64,000 bases of DNA from Paludibacterium yongneupense DSM 18731 (GCF_000422925.1 NZ_AUGZ01000005.1:62001-126000), one strand, 5' to 3'; shown: positions 46,209 through 55,676, counted from the stretch's first letter. The notes: a model not told the origin generated them from the letters alone. Numbers and translations are program-made.

Positions 46209-47537
46209 TCAAATGACATCTGGATCAATGAAAATCGCCTCCTCGTCGAAACGACCGAGCCGGAAGGCATGGGGATCGACTAGCGGCGGCGCATGCGTGA
46301 TCAAATCAGCCGCCAACCGGCCGGCACCGGGTCCGATACCGAAGCCATGCCCGCTGAAGCCGGTCGCGACGACCAGTCCTTCAACCGTTGATACCGCCGA
46401 AATAACGGGCAGCAGGTCCGGCGTCATATCGATGCGGCCGGCCCATATCTCCGCGGCAACGACTCCGCCCAGTTCTGGGCGCCCCTGGTTCAAACGCTTC
46501 AGCGCGAGCTGGGCGGCGCCGGCATCGGGTGCAGGATCGTTGATACGGATACGCTCGAACAGCGAGACACGGTCGGGGGAACGCGTGCCCCCGTGGACAA
46601 GCGAAGACAGAAAGGGGGCTCCCAGGCACAGTTTCAGATCGCGGAAATGCCGTCGCCACAGCGGCAGAAAAGCGAAGAAATAGCGGAAACTGTCCAAGAC
46701 AAGATCGCTGGTCTCATGTCCGCGCAGGGTCAAGGTCAAGCCACCATCAAGCCGGTTGCGCAGGCAAAAATCGCTGGAGCAGAAGGTCGATGCGATCAGA
46801 GGCGGGGTCGGCGGCGTACGCACGACGGTCGAACGGACATCCAGCTGCGGAAGGCGGATGCCGTACGGCCTCAGCAAGCGCGAGCTCCACGCTCCGGCAG
46901 CGACCAGCACCGAGGACGCACGGACGGGGCCATGCTCAGTGAATACACCACGGACACGACCGCTTGATATATCGAGTCCACGGACCGCCGTTCGCTGGTG
47001 CAGGGTGACGCCCGCATTGCGCGCCGCCTCTGCTAGCAGAACGACGGCGACCGACGGTTCGGCCTGAGCATCATCGGGCGTCGCAATACCGCCCACCCAG
47101 GGGCGGCCCCGGCTCGGCAAGGCCCGCTCCGCGGCCACGGCATCCAGTAACTCGACTCGGATCCCCGCCGCACGGCCACGCTCGGCCCACCGCTGCCAGC
47201 GCGCGAGCTCCTTGCGGCTGCGCGTCAGGCTGGTCAAGCCCGTGCGCCGAAATCCGATATCGCCGCTCAATCCGGCTTGCAGACTTTCCCAGATCGCCAC
47301 ACTCTTCACGATCAGGGGCAATTCGCGCCGATCGCGCCCTTGCTGGCGAATCCAGCCCCAGTTACGGCTCGATTGTTCAGCCGCGATCTCTCCCTTTTCG
47401 ACAACGGCAACCCTTAAGCCGCGGCGGGCCAGATCGAGAGCGGCGCAAATCCCGATGATGCCCCCGCCGACGACAAGCACGTCGACCGCTGCGGGGAGAG
47501 CCTCATCGCTGGCAATGGCCGCCAGTGGATGTGACAT
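46209..47537 (-). CDS. FAD-dependent amino-acid/amine oxidoreductase (DAO family)
   Basis: A 442-residue flavoprotein of the D-amino-acid oxidase/glycine oxidase superfamily. The N-terminal dinucleotide-binding motif is VLVVGGGIIGICAALDLARR, followed by SSRNWGWIRQQGRD, typical of members acting on secondary or D-amino acids. Near the C-terminus VVATGFSGHGFGIGPGAGRL completes the FAD site. It likely oxidises an amino acid or amine, releasing imine and a reduced flavin. It lies between the binding-protein gene (57 bases upstream) and the M24 peptidase gene (63 bases downstream), so its substrate may be the ligand delivered by the former. Confidence 0.9.
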   Translation of the reverse strand: MSHPLAAIASDEALPAAVDVLVVGGGIIGICAALDLARRGLRVAVVEKGEIAAEQSSRNWGWIRQQGRDRRELPLIVKSVAIWESLQAGLSGDIGFRRTGLTSLTRSRKELARWQRWAERGRAAGIRVELLDAVAAERALPSRGRPWVGGIATPDDAQAEPSVAVVLLAEAARNAGVTLHQRTAVRGLDISSGRVRGVFTEHGPVRASSVLVAAGAWSSRLLRPYGIRLPQLDVRSTVVRTPPTPPLIASTFCSSDFCLRNRLDGGLTLTLRGHETSDLVLDSFRYFFAFLPLWRRHFRDLKLCLGAPFLSSLVHGGTRSPDRVSLFERIRINDPAPDAGAAQLALKRLNQGRPELGGVVAAEIWAGRIDMTPDLLPVISAVSTVEGLVVATGFSGHGFGIGPGAGRLAADLITHAPPLVDPHAFRLGRFDEEAIFIDPDVI

Positions 47538-47594
47538 GGTGACTCTTTCTTCAAAACGGAAACGACGGCCTTTGATGACCGCTGCGAGCAGGGC

Positions 47595-48437
47595 TCACCA
47601 GGCAGGAACAGCCGTGCCATGGTATTGCTGAGCGAGCGACTGCTTAGTGGCATCAGTCTGATAGGCGGCCGCAAGCGTCTTCACCCAAGAAGCATTGGCA
47701 TCGCCGGTCCTGACCGCGATGAAGTTGGCATAGGGATTGCCTCGGATCGGTTCCTGAGCAATCTTTTCCTTATTGACATCGATTCTGGACTTGAGTGCCC
47801 AGTCAGTATTGACCACCGCCGCATCCAGTTCGTCGATTTCGCGACCGACGATGCCGGCATCGAACTCTTTGATGACGACGCCTCTCGGATTGCTCACGAT
47901 ATCGGATACCGTGGCGAGGATGGTCGCCCCCGGCTTGAGCTTGATCAGCCCCTGCGCCTGCAGCAGGAATAGGGCACGCCCTTCGTTCGAGGGATCATTC
48001 GGCACCCCGATTTTTGCGCCCTTGGGCAAGGCCGCGACCGACGGGTGTCGACGCGAGTACAACCCTATCGGCCAGATCGCGGTATAAGCAACGGGAACAA
48101 TATGATAACCGCGGGTTTTCACCTGGTTGTCGAGATACGGTTTGTGCTGAAAAGCATTGGCGTCGAGTTCATGGCGCTCGAGCGCCTCATTGGGCAGCAC
48201 ATAGTCCGAAAACGGAACCGCCTCGATTTTCAGGCCATGTCTGCGCGCCTCGGCAGCCACGCCCTTCCATATCTCTACATCCTCATCGCCCACAATCCCG
48301 ACCCGTATCGTTTTCGTGACGGGCGGTTCCGCGCCCAGTACGGGCACCGTGACCAGGGTCAGCGCCGTGATCAGGGCCAGCAGACGACCGGAGTGCGGTC
48401 CGCTCCGGAGAAAAAAACGAATCGGTGACATTGCCAT
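47595..48437 (-). CDS. NlpA/MetQ-family solute-binding protein without lipobox
   Basis: A 280-residue binding protein of the MetQ/NlpA family: KTIRVGIVGDEDVEIWKGVA at the mature start, ELDANAFQHKPYLDNQVKTR, IPNDPSNEGRALFLLQ-like text around residue 150, and NPYANFIAVRTGD near the end. MetQ proteins are normally lipoproteins feeding the MetNI methionine importer. Here the signal peptide ends VLGAEPP with no lipobox Cys, so the mature protein should be soluble in the periplasm. No metN or metI lies in the window. AAGG precedes the ATG at 48437. It is first in the operon with the FAD oxidoreductase and M24 peptidase. Confidence 0.88.
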   Translation of the reverse strand: MAMSPIRFFLRSGPHSGRLLALITALTLVTVPVLGAEPPVTKTIRVGIVGDEDVEIWKGVAAEARRHGLKIEAVPFSDYVLPNEALERHELDANAFQHKPYLDNQVKTRGYHIVPVAYTAIWPIGLYSRRHPSVAALPKGAKIGVPNDPSNEGRALFLLQAQGLIKLKPGATILATVSDIVSNPRGVVIKEFDAGIVGREIDELDAAVVNTDWALKSRIDVNKEKIAQEPIRGNPYANFIAVRTGDANASWVKTLAAAYQTDATKQSLAQQYHGTAVPAW

Positions 48438-48952
48438 TGTGAAGACCTTCTTGTCGGAATCTGATCGAATCAGCCACTACGATAAATCCGATAGAACATT
48501 CACAAAAGTAATTAAAATTGATTGGATTATATATTTTAAATATATTAGCCACATGGATGCCCCCTGGAGCCCGAAAGGCAGAACATCGGCTCACACACTG
48601 AGCCGCGACGGCGCCCGACTCGTGATAAATCGCGCAGGGAAGACACCGTCACTGCTGGATCACACGAAATGGCCGGCATTCCTGTCTGACCGCGGCTAAA
48701 TCGAAGCGATATGGCCGGGCGAAGGACACGCTGCGGCGGGCAAAAGGCCGCGCTGGCACAGCAGAACGGCATCGGTAAACGCCCAAGTAGCATCAAACAA
48801 CGTGTGCTTTGCCATGCAATGGCAGACCATACGCTTTTCGGCCACGCACTGAAAAAACAGAACATGATGCGCCTCTACCGCCGGGCCAGCCGCCCACTTG
48901 CCGCGCGTCCCCGAAATGGGGCGCAAAAAGGGCATCGGTGTGGGGGACGCAC
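48438..48952. other. region with no recognisable gene
   Basis: These 515 bases lie between the NlpA-like gene and the SDR remnant. The first 120 bases are AT-rich and probably carry the promoter of the binding-protein operon. The remainder holds only short ORFs on both strands that I cannot support. Confidence 0.4.
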
Positions 48953-49090
48953 CTCGGCCAATCCGAACAGCCGCCGGCACACCTGCTACTCGGAAAAGAT
49001 GCCATCTCGCGCGTGAAGGAAAAGCTCGCACTGCTCGACGAAGAAATCGCAGCCAGGGAAGCGGTATCGCTCAGCACCGATTTCGAGTGA
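48953..49090 (+). pseudogene. C-terminal remnant of a short-chain dehydrogenase
   Basis: The last 45 codons before a TGA at 49088-49090 read LGQSEQPPAHLLLGKDAISR and end AREAVSLSTDFE. This matches the C-terminal tail common in one large SDR branch (PP..LLLG.DA, then E...W/R-E-.VS.STDF). No Rossmann motif or catalytic Tyr-x-x-x-Lys is found upstream in any frame, so only the tail of the gene survives. It ends 38 bases from the 3' end of the Wsp-like operon and may mark the edge of an insertion. Confidence 0.55.
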
Positions 49091-49128
49091 GCCCCCTTGC
49101 CCCACGGCCGGTCGCGAACGCCTCGGCC

Positions 49129-49485
49129 TCACTCGCCGAGAAGGCTCGCCGGGTCGACGATAAAAACCGCCCCGTCGTCGTGCAGGGCCAGCGCGCGGAC
49201 GCCGCGCAGGCTGAGCCGGGCCGCAAGAAGCGGCGGCAAGGCGAAAATGCGCGAGGCCGGCAAGGCCGAGAGTTCGACCGGGCCGCCGACGGCGACACGA
49301 CGTCCCTCGACACCGATATGCAGAATACGGCGTTCGCCCGCCACCTCCGGCAGCCCGATCAGCCGCCCGGCGTCGGCGTCGCCCTCTTCTGTCGTGCGAC
49401 TCATGCCGCGCACATGTCTGGCTTCCATGGCGAAGCGGAATCCTCCCGCGGTAAAACTCACCATCTCCAGCGCCGTCGCCTCCAT
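49129..49485 (-). CDS. short CheW-like coupling protein (last gene of Wsp-like operon)
   Basis: A 118-residue protein with a compact CheW-like fold: VSFTAGGFRFAMEARHVRGM at the start, then short beta strands, and a final VFIVDPASLL. It is shorter and more divergent than ordinary CheW (about 150-170 aa). It starts 2 bases after the stop of the CheW gene at 49488. In Wsp systems two CheW proteins (WspB and WspD) occur; this could be the second coupling subunit. Confidence 0.7.
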   Translation of the reverse strand: MEATALEMVSFTAGGFRFAMEARHVRGMSRTTEEGDADAGRLIGLPEVAGERRILHIGVEGRRVAVGGPVELSALPASRIFALPPLLAARLSLRGVRALALHDDGAVFIVDPASLLGE

Positions 49486-49487
49486 GA

Positions 49488-50006
49488 CTAATGCAGACCG
49501 TTCCGGTAGTCGGCGAACACCGTTTCCAGATCGATCAGATGAACTGCGTGCCCACGGAAAGTGACAATGCCCAGCGCCATATCGCGCAATGGAACGGGCA
49601 AGGTCGACAACGGCGGCTGGATCGCGCTCGCCGGCATATCGAGCACGTCCTCGACCCTATCGACACGCAGCCCGCTTTGCATGCCCGCCGCACGCGCGAG
49701 CAGAATCCGCGAATCGGCGACGGTATCCGATTCCGGCAGGCCGAGAACAGGACGCAGCTGTATGACCGATTCGATATCCCCGCGGACATTGATCACGCCT
49801 TCGAGCGACTCCGGGCAGCCCGGCAGAAAGTAAACCGGGCAATCGGCCAGTATCTCGACGATTTTGTCGCCATGGAAGGCAAACCAGTGCTCGCCCAGCG
49901 ACACGATCACCAGTTTGAGCATGGCTTCGTCGACATCGACGACCGGGCCGGAGTGCGCCTGGCGTCGGGCCAGGATCTGATCGAGCGATACCGGATTTGC
50001 GCTCAT
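49488..50006 (-). CDS. CheW coupling protein of Wsp-like operon
   Basis: A 172-residue CheW protein: LKLVIVSLGEHWFAFHGDKI, the conserved LEGVINVRGDIESVIQLRPV, and ALGIVTFRGHAVHLIDLETV near the end. It bridges the chemoreceptor and the CheA-type kinase. Its ATG (50006) overlaps the stop of the diguanylate cyclase gene in an ATGA arrangement, showing tight coupling within the operon. Confidence 0.9.
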   Translation of the reverse strand: MSANPVSLDQILARRQAHSGPVVDVDEAMLKLVIVSLGEHWFAFHGDKIVEILADCPVYFLPGCPESLEGVINVRGDIESVIQLRPVLGLPESDTVADSRILLARAAGMQSGLRVDRVEDVLDMPASAIQPPLSTLPVPLRDMALGIVTFRGHAVHLIDLETVFADYRNGLH

Positions 50007-51685
50007 TGCTTCTCCCCGGCGATCGCGTCGGCGGCGGCATCGGCGATCACACGATTGCGCCCGCCGCGTTTGGCCGCGTACAGCGCCTGATCGGCGGCAT
50101 AGACCAGCCCTTCCGCGGTTTCATAGTCGGGAAAACCGGCAATGCCGCAGCTGAACGAACAGGAAAAGCGCTTGTCGCCAGCCTTGAAGGTCAGCGCAGC
50201 GAAATCCTCGCGAATCGCATCGACGAAACGGACGGCCTCGCTCACCCCCACTCCCTGGAGCACGGCGGCGAACTCTTCGCCGCCATACCGTCCTATCATG
50301 TCGGAGTTGCGCAAGCGCTGCTTCAGCACCCGCGCGAGCGCCATCAGCACCTGATCGCCGGCCTGGTGCCCGTAGGTGTCGTTGACGACCTTGAACCTGT
50401 CTACGTCCAGCATCATGAAACAGAGCGGCACGCCCTGCCGTTGCGCCGCGGCCAGCGAGGTTTCCAGAAACTGGGACAGCGTCGTGTGGTTGAGCAGCCC
50501 GGTCAGACTGTCGCGCATCATCAGCGAACGCAGCACACGCGTGCGCTCGGCACGCACGGCGACGGCGGTAATCAGATCCTGGGGCGGTATCGGCTTGGTC
50601 AGAAAACCGTCGGCGCCCACCTGCAAGGCCGATACCTGTTCCATCTTGTCGGTCTCGCTCGACAGAAAGAGGATGGGCAAACCCACAAACTGGGGGATCT
50701 GCCGAACGACGCGGGAAAGCTCCCGCCCCGAAGCGATCGGCATATAGACATCCATCAGCAACAAATCGGGCTGAAATTCGTCCAGTTCCTCCAGGATGCG
50801 GGCAGGCTCGTTGAGGCGGCGAGCGCTCATGCCGACCGACTCCAGTATCGAAGCGTGGTAATCCGCCATCTCCGGCTCGTCATCGACGATCAGCACCCGA
50901 TACGGAGCGGGTTCGAGCTGTGTCGTCGCCATGTCCAGCGCCTCGACGAGTTCGTGACCCGCGATCGGTTTCTGGAAATAGGCAACCGCTCCCGCCTTGA
51001 CCGCCGCAAGCCGCGTCGCAAAATCGCCGTCATCGCCGACGATCAGCAAAGGCGTGTCGCTGCGGTTCTCGTACCCGGCCAAACCCGTCGCCATCGAAGC
51101 CTGGACGACGATGGCATCGGGGCACTCGGCAGCGGCGGCTCGCAACAGGCTTGCGGTATCGCAAAAACTCGTGAGCGTGTAACCGAAACAAAGCAGCGGC
51201 GATTCGAGTTGTCTGCCGTCCAGCTCGGCATCGCAGAGATAAACCCGCTTCAGACGCAGATCCGGCTTCTTGTCACGCGCCGAACGCGGCAAATCCGGCG
51301 CTGCCGCACCCTGAGGCGGCGGCAGCGCCGCGGACGCCTGGCACTCGAGCACGGCAAGTCGGGCAATGCTGTTCGCGAGCTTCCGCTGCCAGGATGGCAG
51401 GACTTCGCTGCGCATGGCGACGGGCATCAGTCGCCAGCCGGCCACGAGTTCGGTGGCGCTCGAGCTCTCGGCACTCAGCTCGGGCAGCCCGAGAGTCGCC
51501 GCCGTGCCTTTGAGGTTGTGAAACAGACGCTGCAAATCGTCGATCGCAGTCTCGGCCGCCTTGCCCCCGCTCAAGCACAGACAAGCCAGTCTCGCTTCTT
51601 CCAGCATTCCCGGCAATCTGGCGAGAAAGAGGCTACGCAAGTGCCCGACCTTGTCGCGCAAAGAAGCGGTATGGGTGGGAATCAT
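50003..51685 (-). CDS. Hpt-REC-REC-GGDEF response regulator (diguanylate cyclase)
   Basis: A 560-residue protein. The domains in order are: Hpt (about 5-110, phospho-His in LFHNLKGTAATLG), a receiver-like domain lacking clear phospho-acceptor residues (about 145-255), an intact receiver (about 262-380, VLIVDDEPEMADY, Asp in LLLMDVYMPIASG), and GGDEF (about 385-550, RYGGEEFAAVL). The inhibitory RxxD site is present as RNSD just before GGEEF, so the enzyme should be product-inhibited. It is the output of the chemosensory operon, equivalent to WspR but with extra Hpt and receiver domains. GGAG lies 8 bases before the ATG at 51685. Confidence 0.92.
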   Translation of the reverse strand: MIPTHTASLRDKVGHLRSLFLARLPGMLEEARLACLCLSGGKAAETAIDDLQRLFHNLKGTAATLGLPELSAESSSATELVAGWRLMPVAMRSEVLPSWQRKLANSIARLAVLECQASAALPPPQGAAAPDLPRSARDKKPDLRLKRVYLCDAELDGRQLESPLLCFGYTLTSFCDTASLLRAAAAECPDAIVVQASMATGLAGYENRSDTPLLIVGDDGDFATRLAAVKAGAVAYFQKPIAGHELVEALDMATTQLEPAPYRVLIVDDEPEMADYHASILESVGMSARRLNEPARILEELDEFQPDLLLMDVYMPIASGRELSRVVRQIPQFVGLPILFLSSETDKMEQVSALQVGADGFLTKPIPPQDLITAVAVRAERTRVLRSLMMRDSLTGLLNHTTLSQFLETSLAAAQRQGVPLCFMMLDVDRFKVVNDTYGHQAGDQVLMALARVLKQRLRNSDMIGRYGGEEFAAVLQGVGVSEAVRFVDAIREDFAALTFKAGDKRFSCSFSCGIAGFPDYETAEGLVYAADQALYAAKRGGRNRVIADAAADAIAGEKQ

Positions 51686-51712
51686 GTACAGGTCTCCAAC
51701 GGTGATTCGATG

Positions 51713-52078
51713 TCAATCGGCCGGCGGCAGCAGCACGTCGGCGAGCGTCACCATCAACGACGTTTCGAGGTCGGCATCCTTTGCGATGCACGCATCGAGC
51801 CGGGGCTCCCTCTGCGCGAGGACATCCGGGTCGTCTGCGCTAAGCAGGATGAAGGGCACGCTGCTGCCTTGCGCACGCAAGGCACGGAACAACTCCATGC
51901 CACTCTGCCCCGGCATATTCATGTCGGAGACAATCGCATCGAAGTCCTTGTCGGCATTCAGCACGGTTTGCGCGGGCCCGGCGCCGTCCACGACAATGGC
52001 ATCGCAGCCGCCGTCTTCCAGCACGGCCGCAACCATTTCGGCAGCAAAAGGATCGTCATCCACGACCAGTATCCGCAT
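51713..52078 (-). CDS. single-domain response regulator (CheY-like)
   Basis: A 121-residue stand-alone receiver: ILVVDDDPFAAEMVAAVLED, phospho-acceptor Asp in FDAIVSDMNMPGQSGMELF, and the Thr/Ser and Lys positions in PFILLSADDPDV and IAKDADLE. It has no output domain. It sits between the CheA-type kinase and the diguanylate cyclase, so it may be a phosphate shuttle or sink between them. The classical Wsp operon has no such gene. Confidence 0.9.
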   Translation of the reverse strand: MRILVVDDDPFAAEMVAAVLEDGGCDAIVVDGAGPAQTVLNADKDFDAIVSDMNMPGQSGMELFRALRAQGSSVPFILLSADDPDVLAQREPRLDACIAKDADLETSLMVTLADVLLPPAD

Positions 52079-52102
52079 CGCTTTCTCTTTTCATAACAAC
52101 GA

Positions 52103-54208
52103 TTATCCCAGGATGCTTTGCAATATCTCGATCAGGTGCCCCTGATCGAAATCGCCCTTCACGATATAGGCGTCGGCACCGACCTGGATGCCGCGGCGAC
52201 GGTCTTCTTCCTTCTGCCGCGACGTGATGATGATGATGGGCACCGTCCGGTAGCGTTCTTCCTCCCGCAACAGCGTCGTCAGTGTAAATCCATCCATATT
52301 GGGCATCTCGACATCGGTGAGAATGGCGTCAAAATCGCCGTTCCTGGCCTTGTAGAGACCGTCCCGCCCATCTTCCGCCAGGGTGACGTGATAGCCGTGA
52401 GCTTCAAGCACATCCTTCTCGATTTCGCGGGTATTGAGCGAGTCGTCGACGACAAGGATGCGTGGCCGCGACGGCGACGCCATATCGTCGTGCAAGCGCA
52501 CGTCAGCCCGGGCATGGCGCGCCCGTTCCAGCAGTGCCGGAGCATGCAACACGCTCACGAGCTCGTTGCGGCCGGTCACCACGATACCCGCGACCATGTC
52601 CAGATGCGCGAGGTGAGCCGGCAAGGGCTTGAGTACCCGGTCGTGTTCATCGACGAGTGCGTCCACCCTGAGCGCGAGTTTTTCGTTGCGAACCCGCACG
52701 ACCACCAACAGAACATCGACGGCAGACGACGTGCCGCGCGTAGGCAGGCACATCAGATCGGCGAGCCCGACCACGGGAATGAATTCGTTGTCGACGGCCA
52801 CCACCCGGCGCCCGGCGACGGTGAGCAGACGCTCTTCGGGCAGTTGCCACAGCTGCGCAAGCTGCTGGGCGGAAAAGCCGAACAGCTTTCCGCCGGCCGA
52901 TACCAGCAGCACCCGCATGACAGCCAGCGAAGGCGGCAGCCGCAGAGAGAAGGTCGTACCCGCTCCCGTACGGGTATCGATAGCAACCGCGCCCTGCAAC
53001 TCATCAATCACGCAGCGCTTGACGACATCCATGCCGACGCCGCGGCCGGATACGTCGGTGATGATGGCGCTGGTACTGAATCCCGGCACAAAAATCAGGT
53101 CGACGACTTCGGGGTCCGAAAGAGCCTGCGCGGCTTCCTGACTCATCAACTCCTTGCGGACAGCCTTGTCGCGCAGAGCGCCGATGTCGATGCCGGCGCC
53201 ATCGTCGCGGATATCGATGACGACGCAGCCTCCGTCCTGCCTGGCGGAAAGATGGACACGGCCATGGCGCGGCTTGCCTGCGCGTTCGCGCTGCTCCACG
53301 CTCTCGATACCGTGATCGACGGCATTGCGCAGCAGATGAAGCAGCGGGTCGCTCAAACGATCAATCAACTGCCGGTCGAGTTCGATGTCCAGGCCCTCGA
53401 CCGTACACTCGACCTCCTTGCCCATGGAACGCCCGAGCTCGCGCACCCTGCGCGGCAGCGCCTCGAATATCCCGGAAAGCGGCAACATGCGCATGACGAG
53501 CGCCTTGCCGTGCAGTTCGTCCATCAGCCTTTCCTGTGCGAGGACATCGTCCTTCAACTGCTGAGTAAATGTATGCAGGCGAGCGCGCCCCGAAGCCGAA
53601 AGACCCTCGGACAAGGCGCTGCGTTCGAGGGCGCGGCTGTCATCGAGGCGCTGGCGCAGCCGGCCGTGGCTCGACACCACCTCGCCCATCAACTTGATCA
53701 ACTCGTCGAGCTTGCTCATCGGAACGCGCACCGTATCAGGCGACTTCAGAGGCGAGGCGCCGATATCGAGCGTCGGCCGTTCAGGCTCGGCCTCGCATGG
53801 CGCCGCCGCTTGCCGTGCCGCGGACCCGCCGACCGCCTGCTCCAACTCGGCGCACCATTCCGTATCGATGCCGGTCGGTTCGCGCCCTTCGGCCACCTGC
53901 TCGACGAGCCCGGCAATGGCATCGACGCCGCGCTGCAAATGACGGACCAGTTCCGGGGTATGGATAATGCTGCCGCTGCGCAAGGCATCGAGCGCATCTT
54001 CGAGCTTGTGCGAGGTCTCGCTGATCGCGCCATACTTCAGCATGCGCGATGCCCCCTTGATGGTATGAGCCGAGCGAAAGACCGTATTGATCAGTTCGGG
54101 GTCCGCAGGCGCGGCAGAAAGCGCCGCCAGCCCCCTTTCGAGACGTCCGATGTGCTCCCGCGCTTCCGCAACGAAACGGGCCGCGAATTTTTTCGGATCA
54201 AGCGCCAT
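52103..54208 (-). CDS. CheA-REC hybrid histidine kinase (WspE-like)
   Basis: A 701-residue kinase. The N-terminal Hpt domain has its His in FRSAHTIKGASRMLKYG. A dimerisation and HATPase region follows (LLHLLRNAVDHGIESVEQRE, then GRGVGMDVVKRCV), then a CheW-like regulatory domain (about 430-560), and a C-terminal receiver (ILVVDDSLNTREIEKDVLEA, Asp in FDAILTDVEMPNMDG). The CheY/CheB-binding P2 domain of classical CheA is absent, as in WspE. It would phosphorylate the receiver proteins encoded downstream in response to the MCP. Its ATG (54208) overlaps the end of cheR by 11 bases. Confidence 0.93.
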   Translation of the reverse strand: MALDPKKFAARFVAEAREHIGRLERGLAALSAAPADPELINTVFRSAHTIKGASRMLKYGAISETSHKLEDALDALRSGSIIHTPELVRHLQRGVDAIAGLVEQVAEGREPTGIDTEWCAELEQAVGGSAARQAAAPCEAEPERPTLDIGASPLKSPDTVRVPMSKLDELIKLMGEVVSSHGRLRQRLDDSRALERSALSEGLSASGRARLHTFTQQLKDDVLAQERLMDELHGKALVMRMLPLSGIFEALPRRVRELGRSMGKEVECTVEGLDIELDRQLIDRLSDPLLHLLRNAVDHGIESVEQRERAGKPRHGRVHLSARQDGGCVVIDIRDDGAGIDIGALRDKAVRKELMSQEAAQALSDPEVVDLIFVPGFSTSAIITDVSGRGVGMDVVKRCVIDELQGAVAIDTRTGAGTTFSLRLPPSLAVMRVLLVSAGGKLFGFSAQQLAQLWQLPEERLLTVAGRRVVAVDNEFIPVVGLADLMCLPTRGTSSAVDVLLVVVRVRNEKLALRVDALVDEHDRVLKPLPAHLAHLDMVAGIVVTGRNELVSVLHAPALLERARHARADVRLHDDMASPSRPRILVVDDSLNTREIEKDVLEAHGYHVTLAEDGRDGLYKARNGDFDAILTDVEMPNMDGFTLTTLLREEERYRTVPIIIITSRQKEEDRRRGIQVGADAYIVKGDFDQGHLIEILQSILG

Positions 54209-55676
54209 GGCTGGCCACCCGAGTCATCGACGACGCCGCAGCGGAGCGCCTCTCGCACAGAAACCGGATGTCGGCGACGGGAAGGTCGAGCGGCAGCTCG
54301 AGCCCGCCATCGGGATCGGGGTGCGCGTCGATCTGCCTGAGCGCGGTCGCGAATCCGCGCCGGGCGCTGGCCTCGTCATCCCGGCACAGGGCGGCCAGGT
54401 AATAGTGGGCAGGCCAACAGTCCGGCTTGGAGTAGACAAGGATCCGGAATGCGCGCACTGCATTTTCGACATCCCCCTGCCATTTGCAGGCCAGTCCGAT
54501 AAGCATGTGGGCTTCCGCCGACCAGTTATTAAACAGCAACACTTGGCGCGCGAGTCCGGCCGCCTCGGAAAACTGCCTCATCTGCAACCGGACATGACTC
54601 TCCAGCAAGCGCGGGCGAATATCATCCTCCGGCGCAAGCGAGCCGATCAGCGCCAGGGCCTGTTCATGCTGTTTGTCGCGCAACAAGCGGCGAACCGCTT
54701 CCATGGTCGCGCTCCAGCCCGGCGCCGTCACGGCGGGGGCCTCGGCCACAGGCTGCGGGCGGGCGGGCGATCGGCGCGGCGACGGCACCGTTCTCGTCGG
54801 CGCCGGCGGTTTCGCTTCCGGCGACGGGCGGGCTAGCGGCATGTGTCCGTTCGCGGCCGCGCTTTTGGCGAAGTAGAACCCCCCGCTCGCTTCACGAAGC
54901 TCGAAGACGCCCAGGTCATTGGCCAGGGTCTCCGACGCCCCCAGCACCAGGCTGGCGCCGTCGTTCATGACGGCATGCAGGCGCTGCAGGACAGCCCTGC
55001 GGGTATCGGCGTCGAAGTAAATGGAAACATTGCGGAAGAACACGATATCGAAGCCGCTCAGCCCCGAGGGATAATGCGGGGTCAGCAGATTGAACTGGCG
55101 AAATTCGACCACGTCGCGCACGGCGGCGTCCAGCACGCTCCTATGCGCTCCGCGGGGAGAGAAATACCGCGCGCGCAAGTCGGGCGACAGCGCGCGAAAC
55201 GAAAACTCGCCATACTCGGCCTGACGGGCGCGAGCCAGCGCGCAGCGATCGATATCCGCCGCGACAATGCTCACCTGGCCGTGAATGCCTGCGCCGAATT
55301 TTTCCCGAACGGCCATTGCGATCGAGTACGGTTCTTCTCCGCTGGAGCAACCCGCGCTGAAAATCCGTATCGGCTCGCCTCCATCCCTCCCGGCCAGCAG
55401 CCGCGGCAGCAAAACGTCAGTCAACAATGCCAGCTGCGACGGTTCGCGGAAGAAATAGGTTTCGTTGACCGTCAGATGGGTGACGAACTCCTGAAACTCG
55501 GATTCGTCGCCGAGCAGCCGGGCGTAATACGCAGAAAGCGCCGCCGCCCGGGTGACTTCCATGCGTTTGGCCAGGGCCGATGCAAGACTGGGCTCGGTTG
55601 TCCGATCAAACCGAAGACCGCACCGCTGCGCCACCAGGCTTTTGAAAGGGGCGAGATCCGCCGCTGTCGTTTCCAT
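54198..55676 (-). CDS. CheR methyltransferase with TPR-like C-terminus (WspC-like)
   Basis: A 492-residue protein. The N-terminal CheR domain (about 1-270) has the SAM-binding IRIFSAGCSSGEEPYSIAMA and the FDIVFFRNVSIYFD motif. A Pro/Arg-rich linker follows, then helical repeats of TPR character (EQALALIGSLAPEDDIRPRL, SAEAHMLIGLACKWQGDVEN). CheR methylates receptor glutamates for adaptation, and a C-terminal TPR is typical of WspC. The start is set at ATG 55676, 20 bases after the MCP stop; a TTG at 55700 is also possible. No demethylating CheB gene is found in the operon. Confidence 0.93.
   Translation of the reverse strand: METTAADLAPFKSLVAQRCGLRFDRTTEPSLASALAKRMEVTRAAALSAYYARLLGDESEFQEFVTHLTVNETYFFREPSQLALLTDVLLPRLLAGRDGGEPIRIFSAGCSSGEEPYSIAMAVREKFGAGIHGQVSIVAADIDRCALARARQAEYGEFSFRALSPDLRARYFSPRGAHRSVLDAAVRDVVEFRQFNLLTPHYPSGLSGFDIVFFRNVSIYFDADTRRAVLQRLHAVMNDGASLVLGASETLANDLGVFELREASGGFYFAKSAAANGHMPLARPSPEAKPPAPTRTVPSPRRSPARPQPVAEAPAVTAPGWSATMEAVRRLLRDKQHEQALALIGSLAPEDDIRPRLLESHVRLQMRQFSEAAGLARQVLLFNNWSAEAHMLIGLACKWQGDVENAVRAFRILVYSKPDCWPAHYYLAALCRDDEASARRGFATALRQIDAHPDPDGGLELPLDLPVADIRFLCERRSAAASSMTRVASHGA

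Noticed and set aside
48696-49031. Minus-strand ORF of 111 residues next to the NlpA-like operon
   Set aside because: The composition is Cys/His-rich without a known pattern, it lacks a ribosome-binding site and it overlaps the SDR remnant.
49997-52096. 699-residue plus-strand ORF
   Set aside because: It is the antisense shadow of the diguanylate cyclase and receiver genes.
52118-54340. 740-residue plus-strand ORF
   Set aside because: It is the antisense shadow of the CheA gene, with a His/Arg/Gln-rich composition and no domain.
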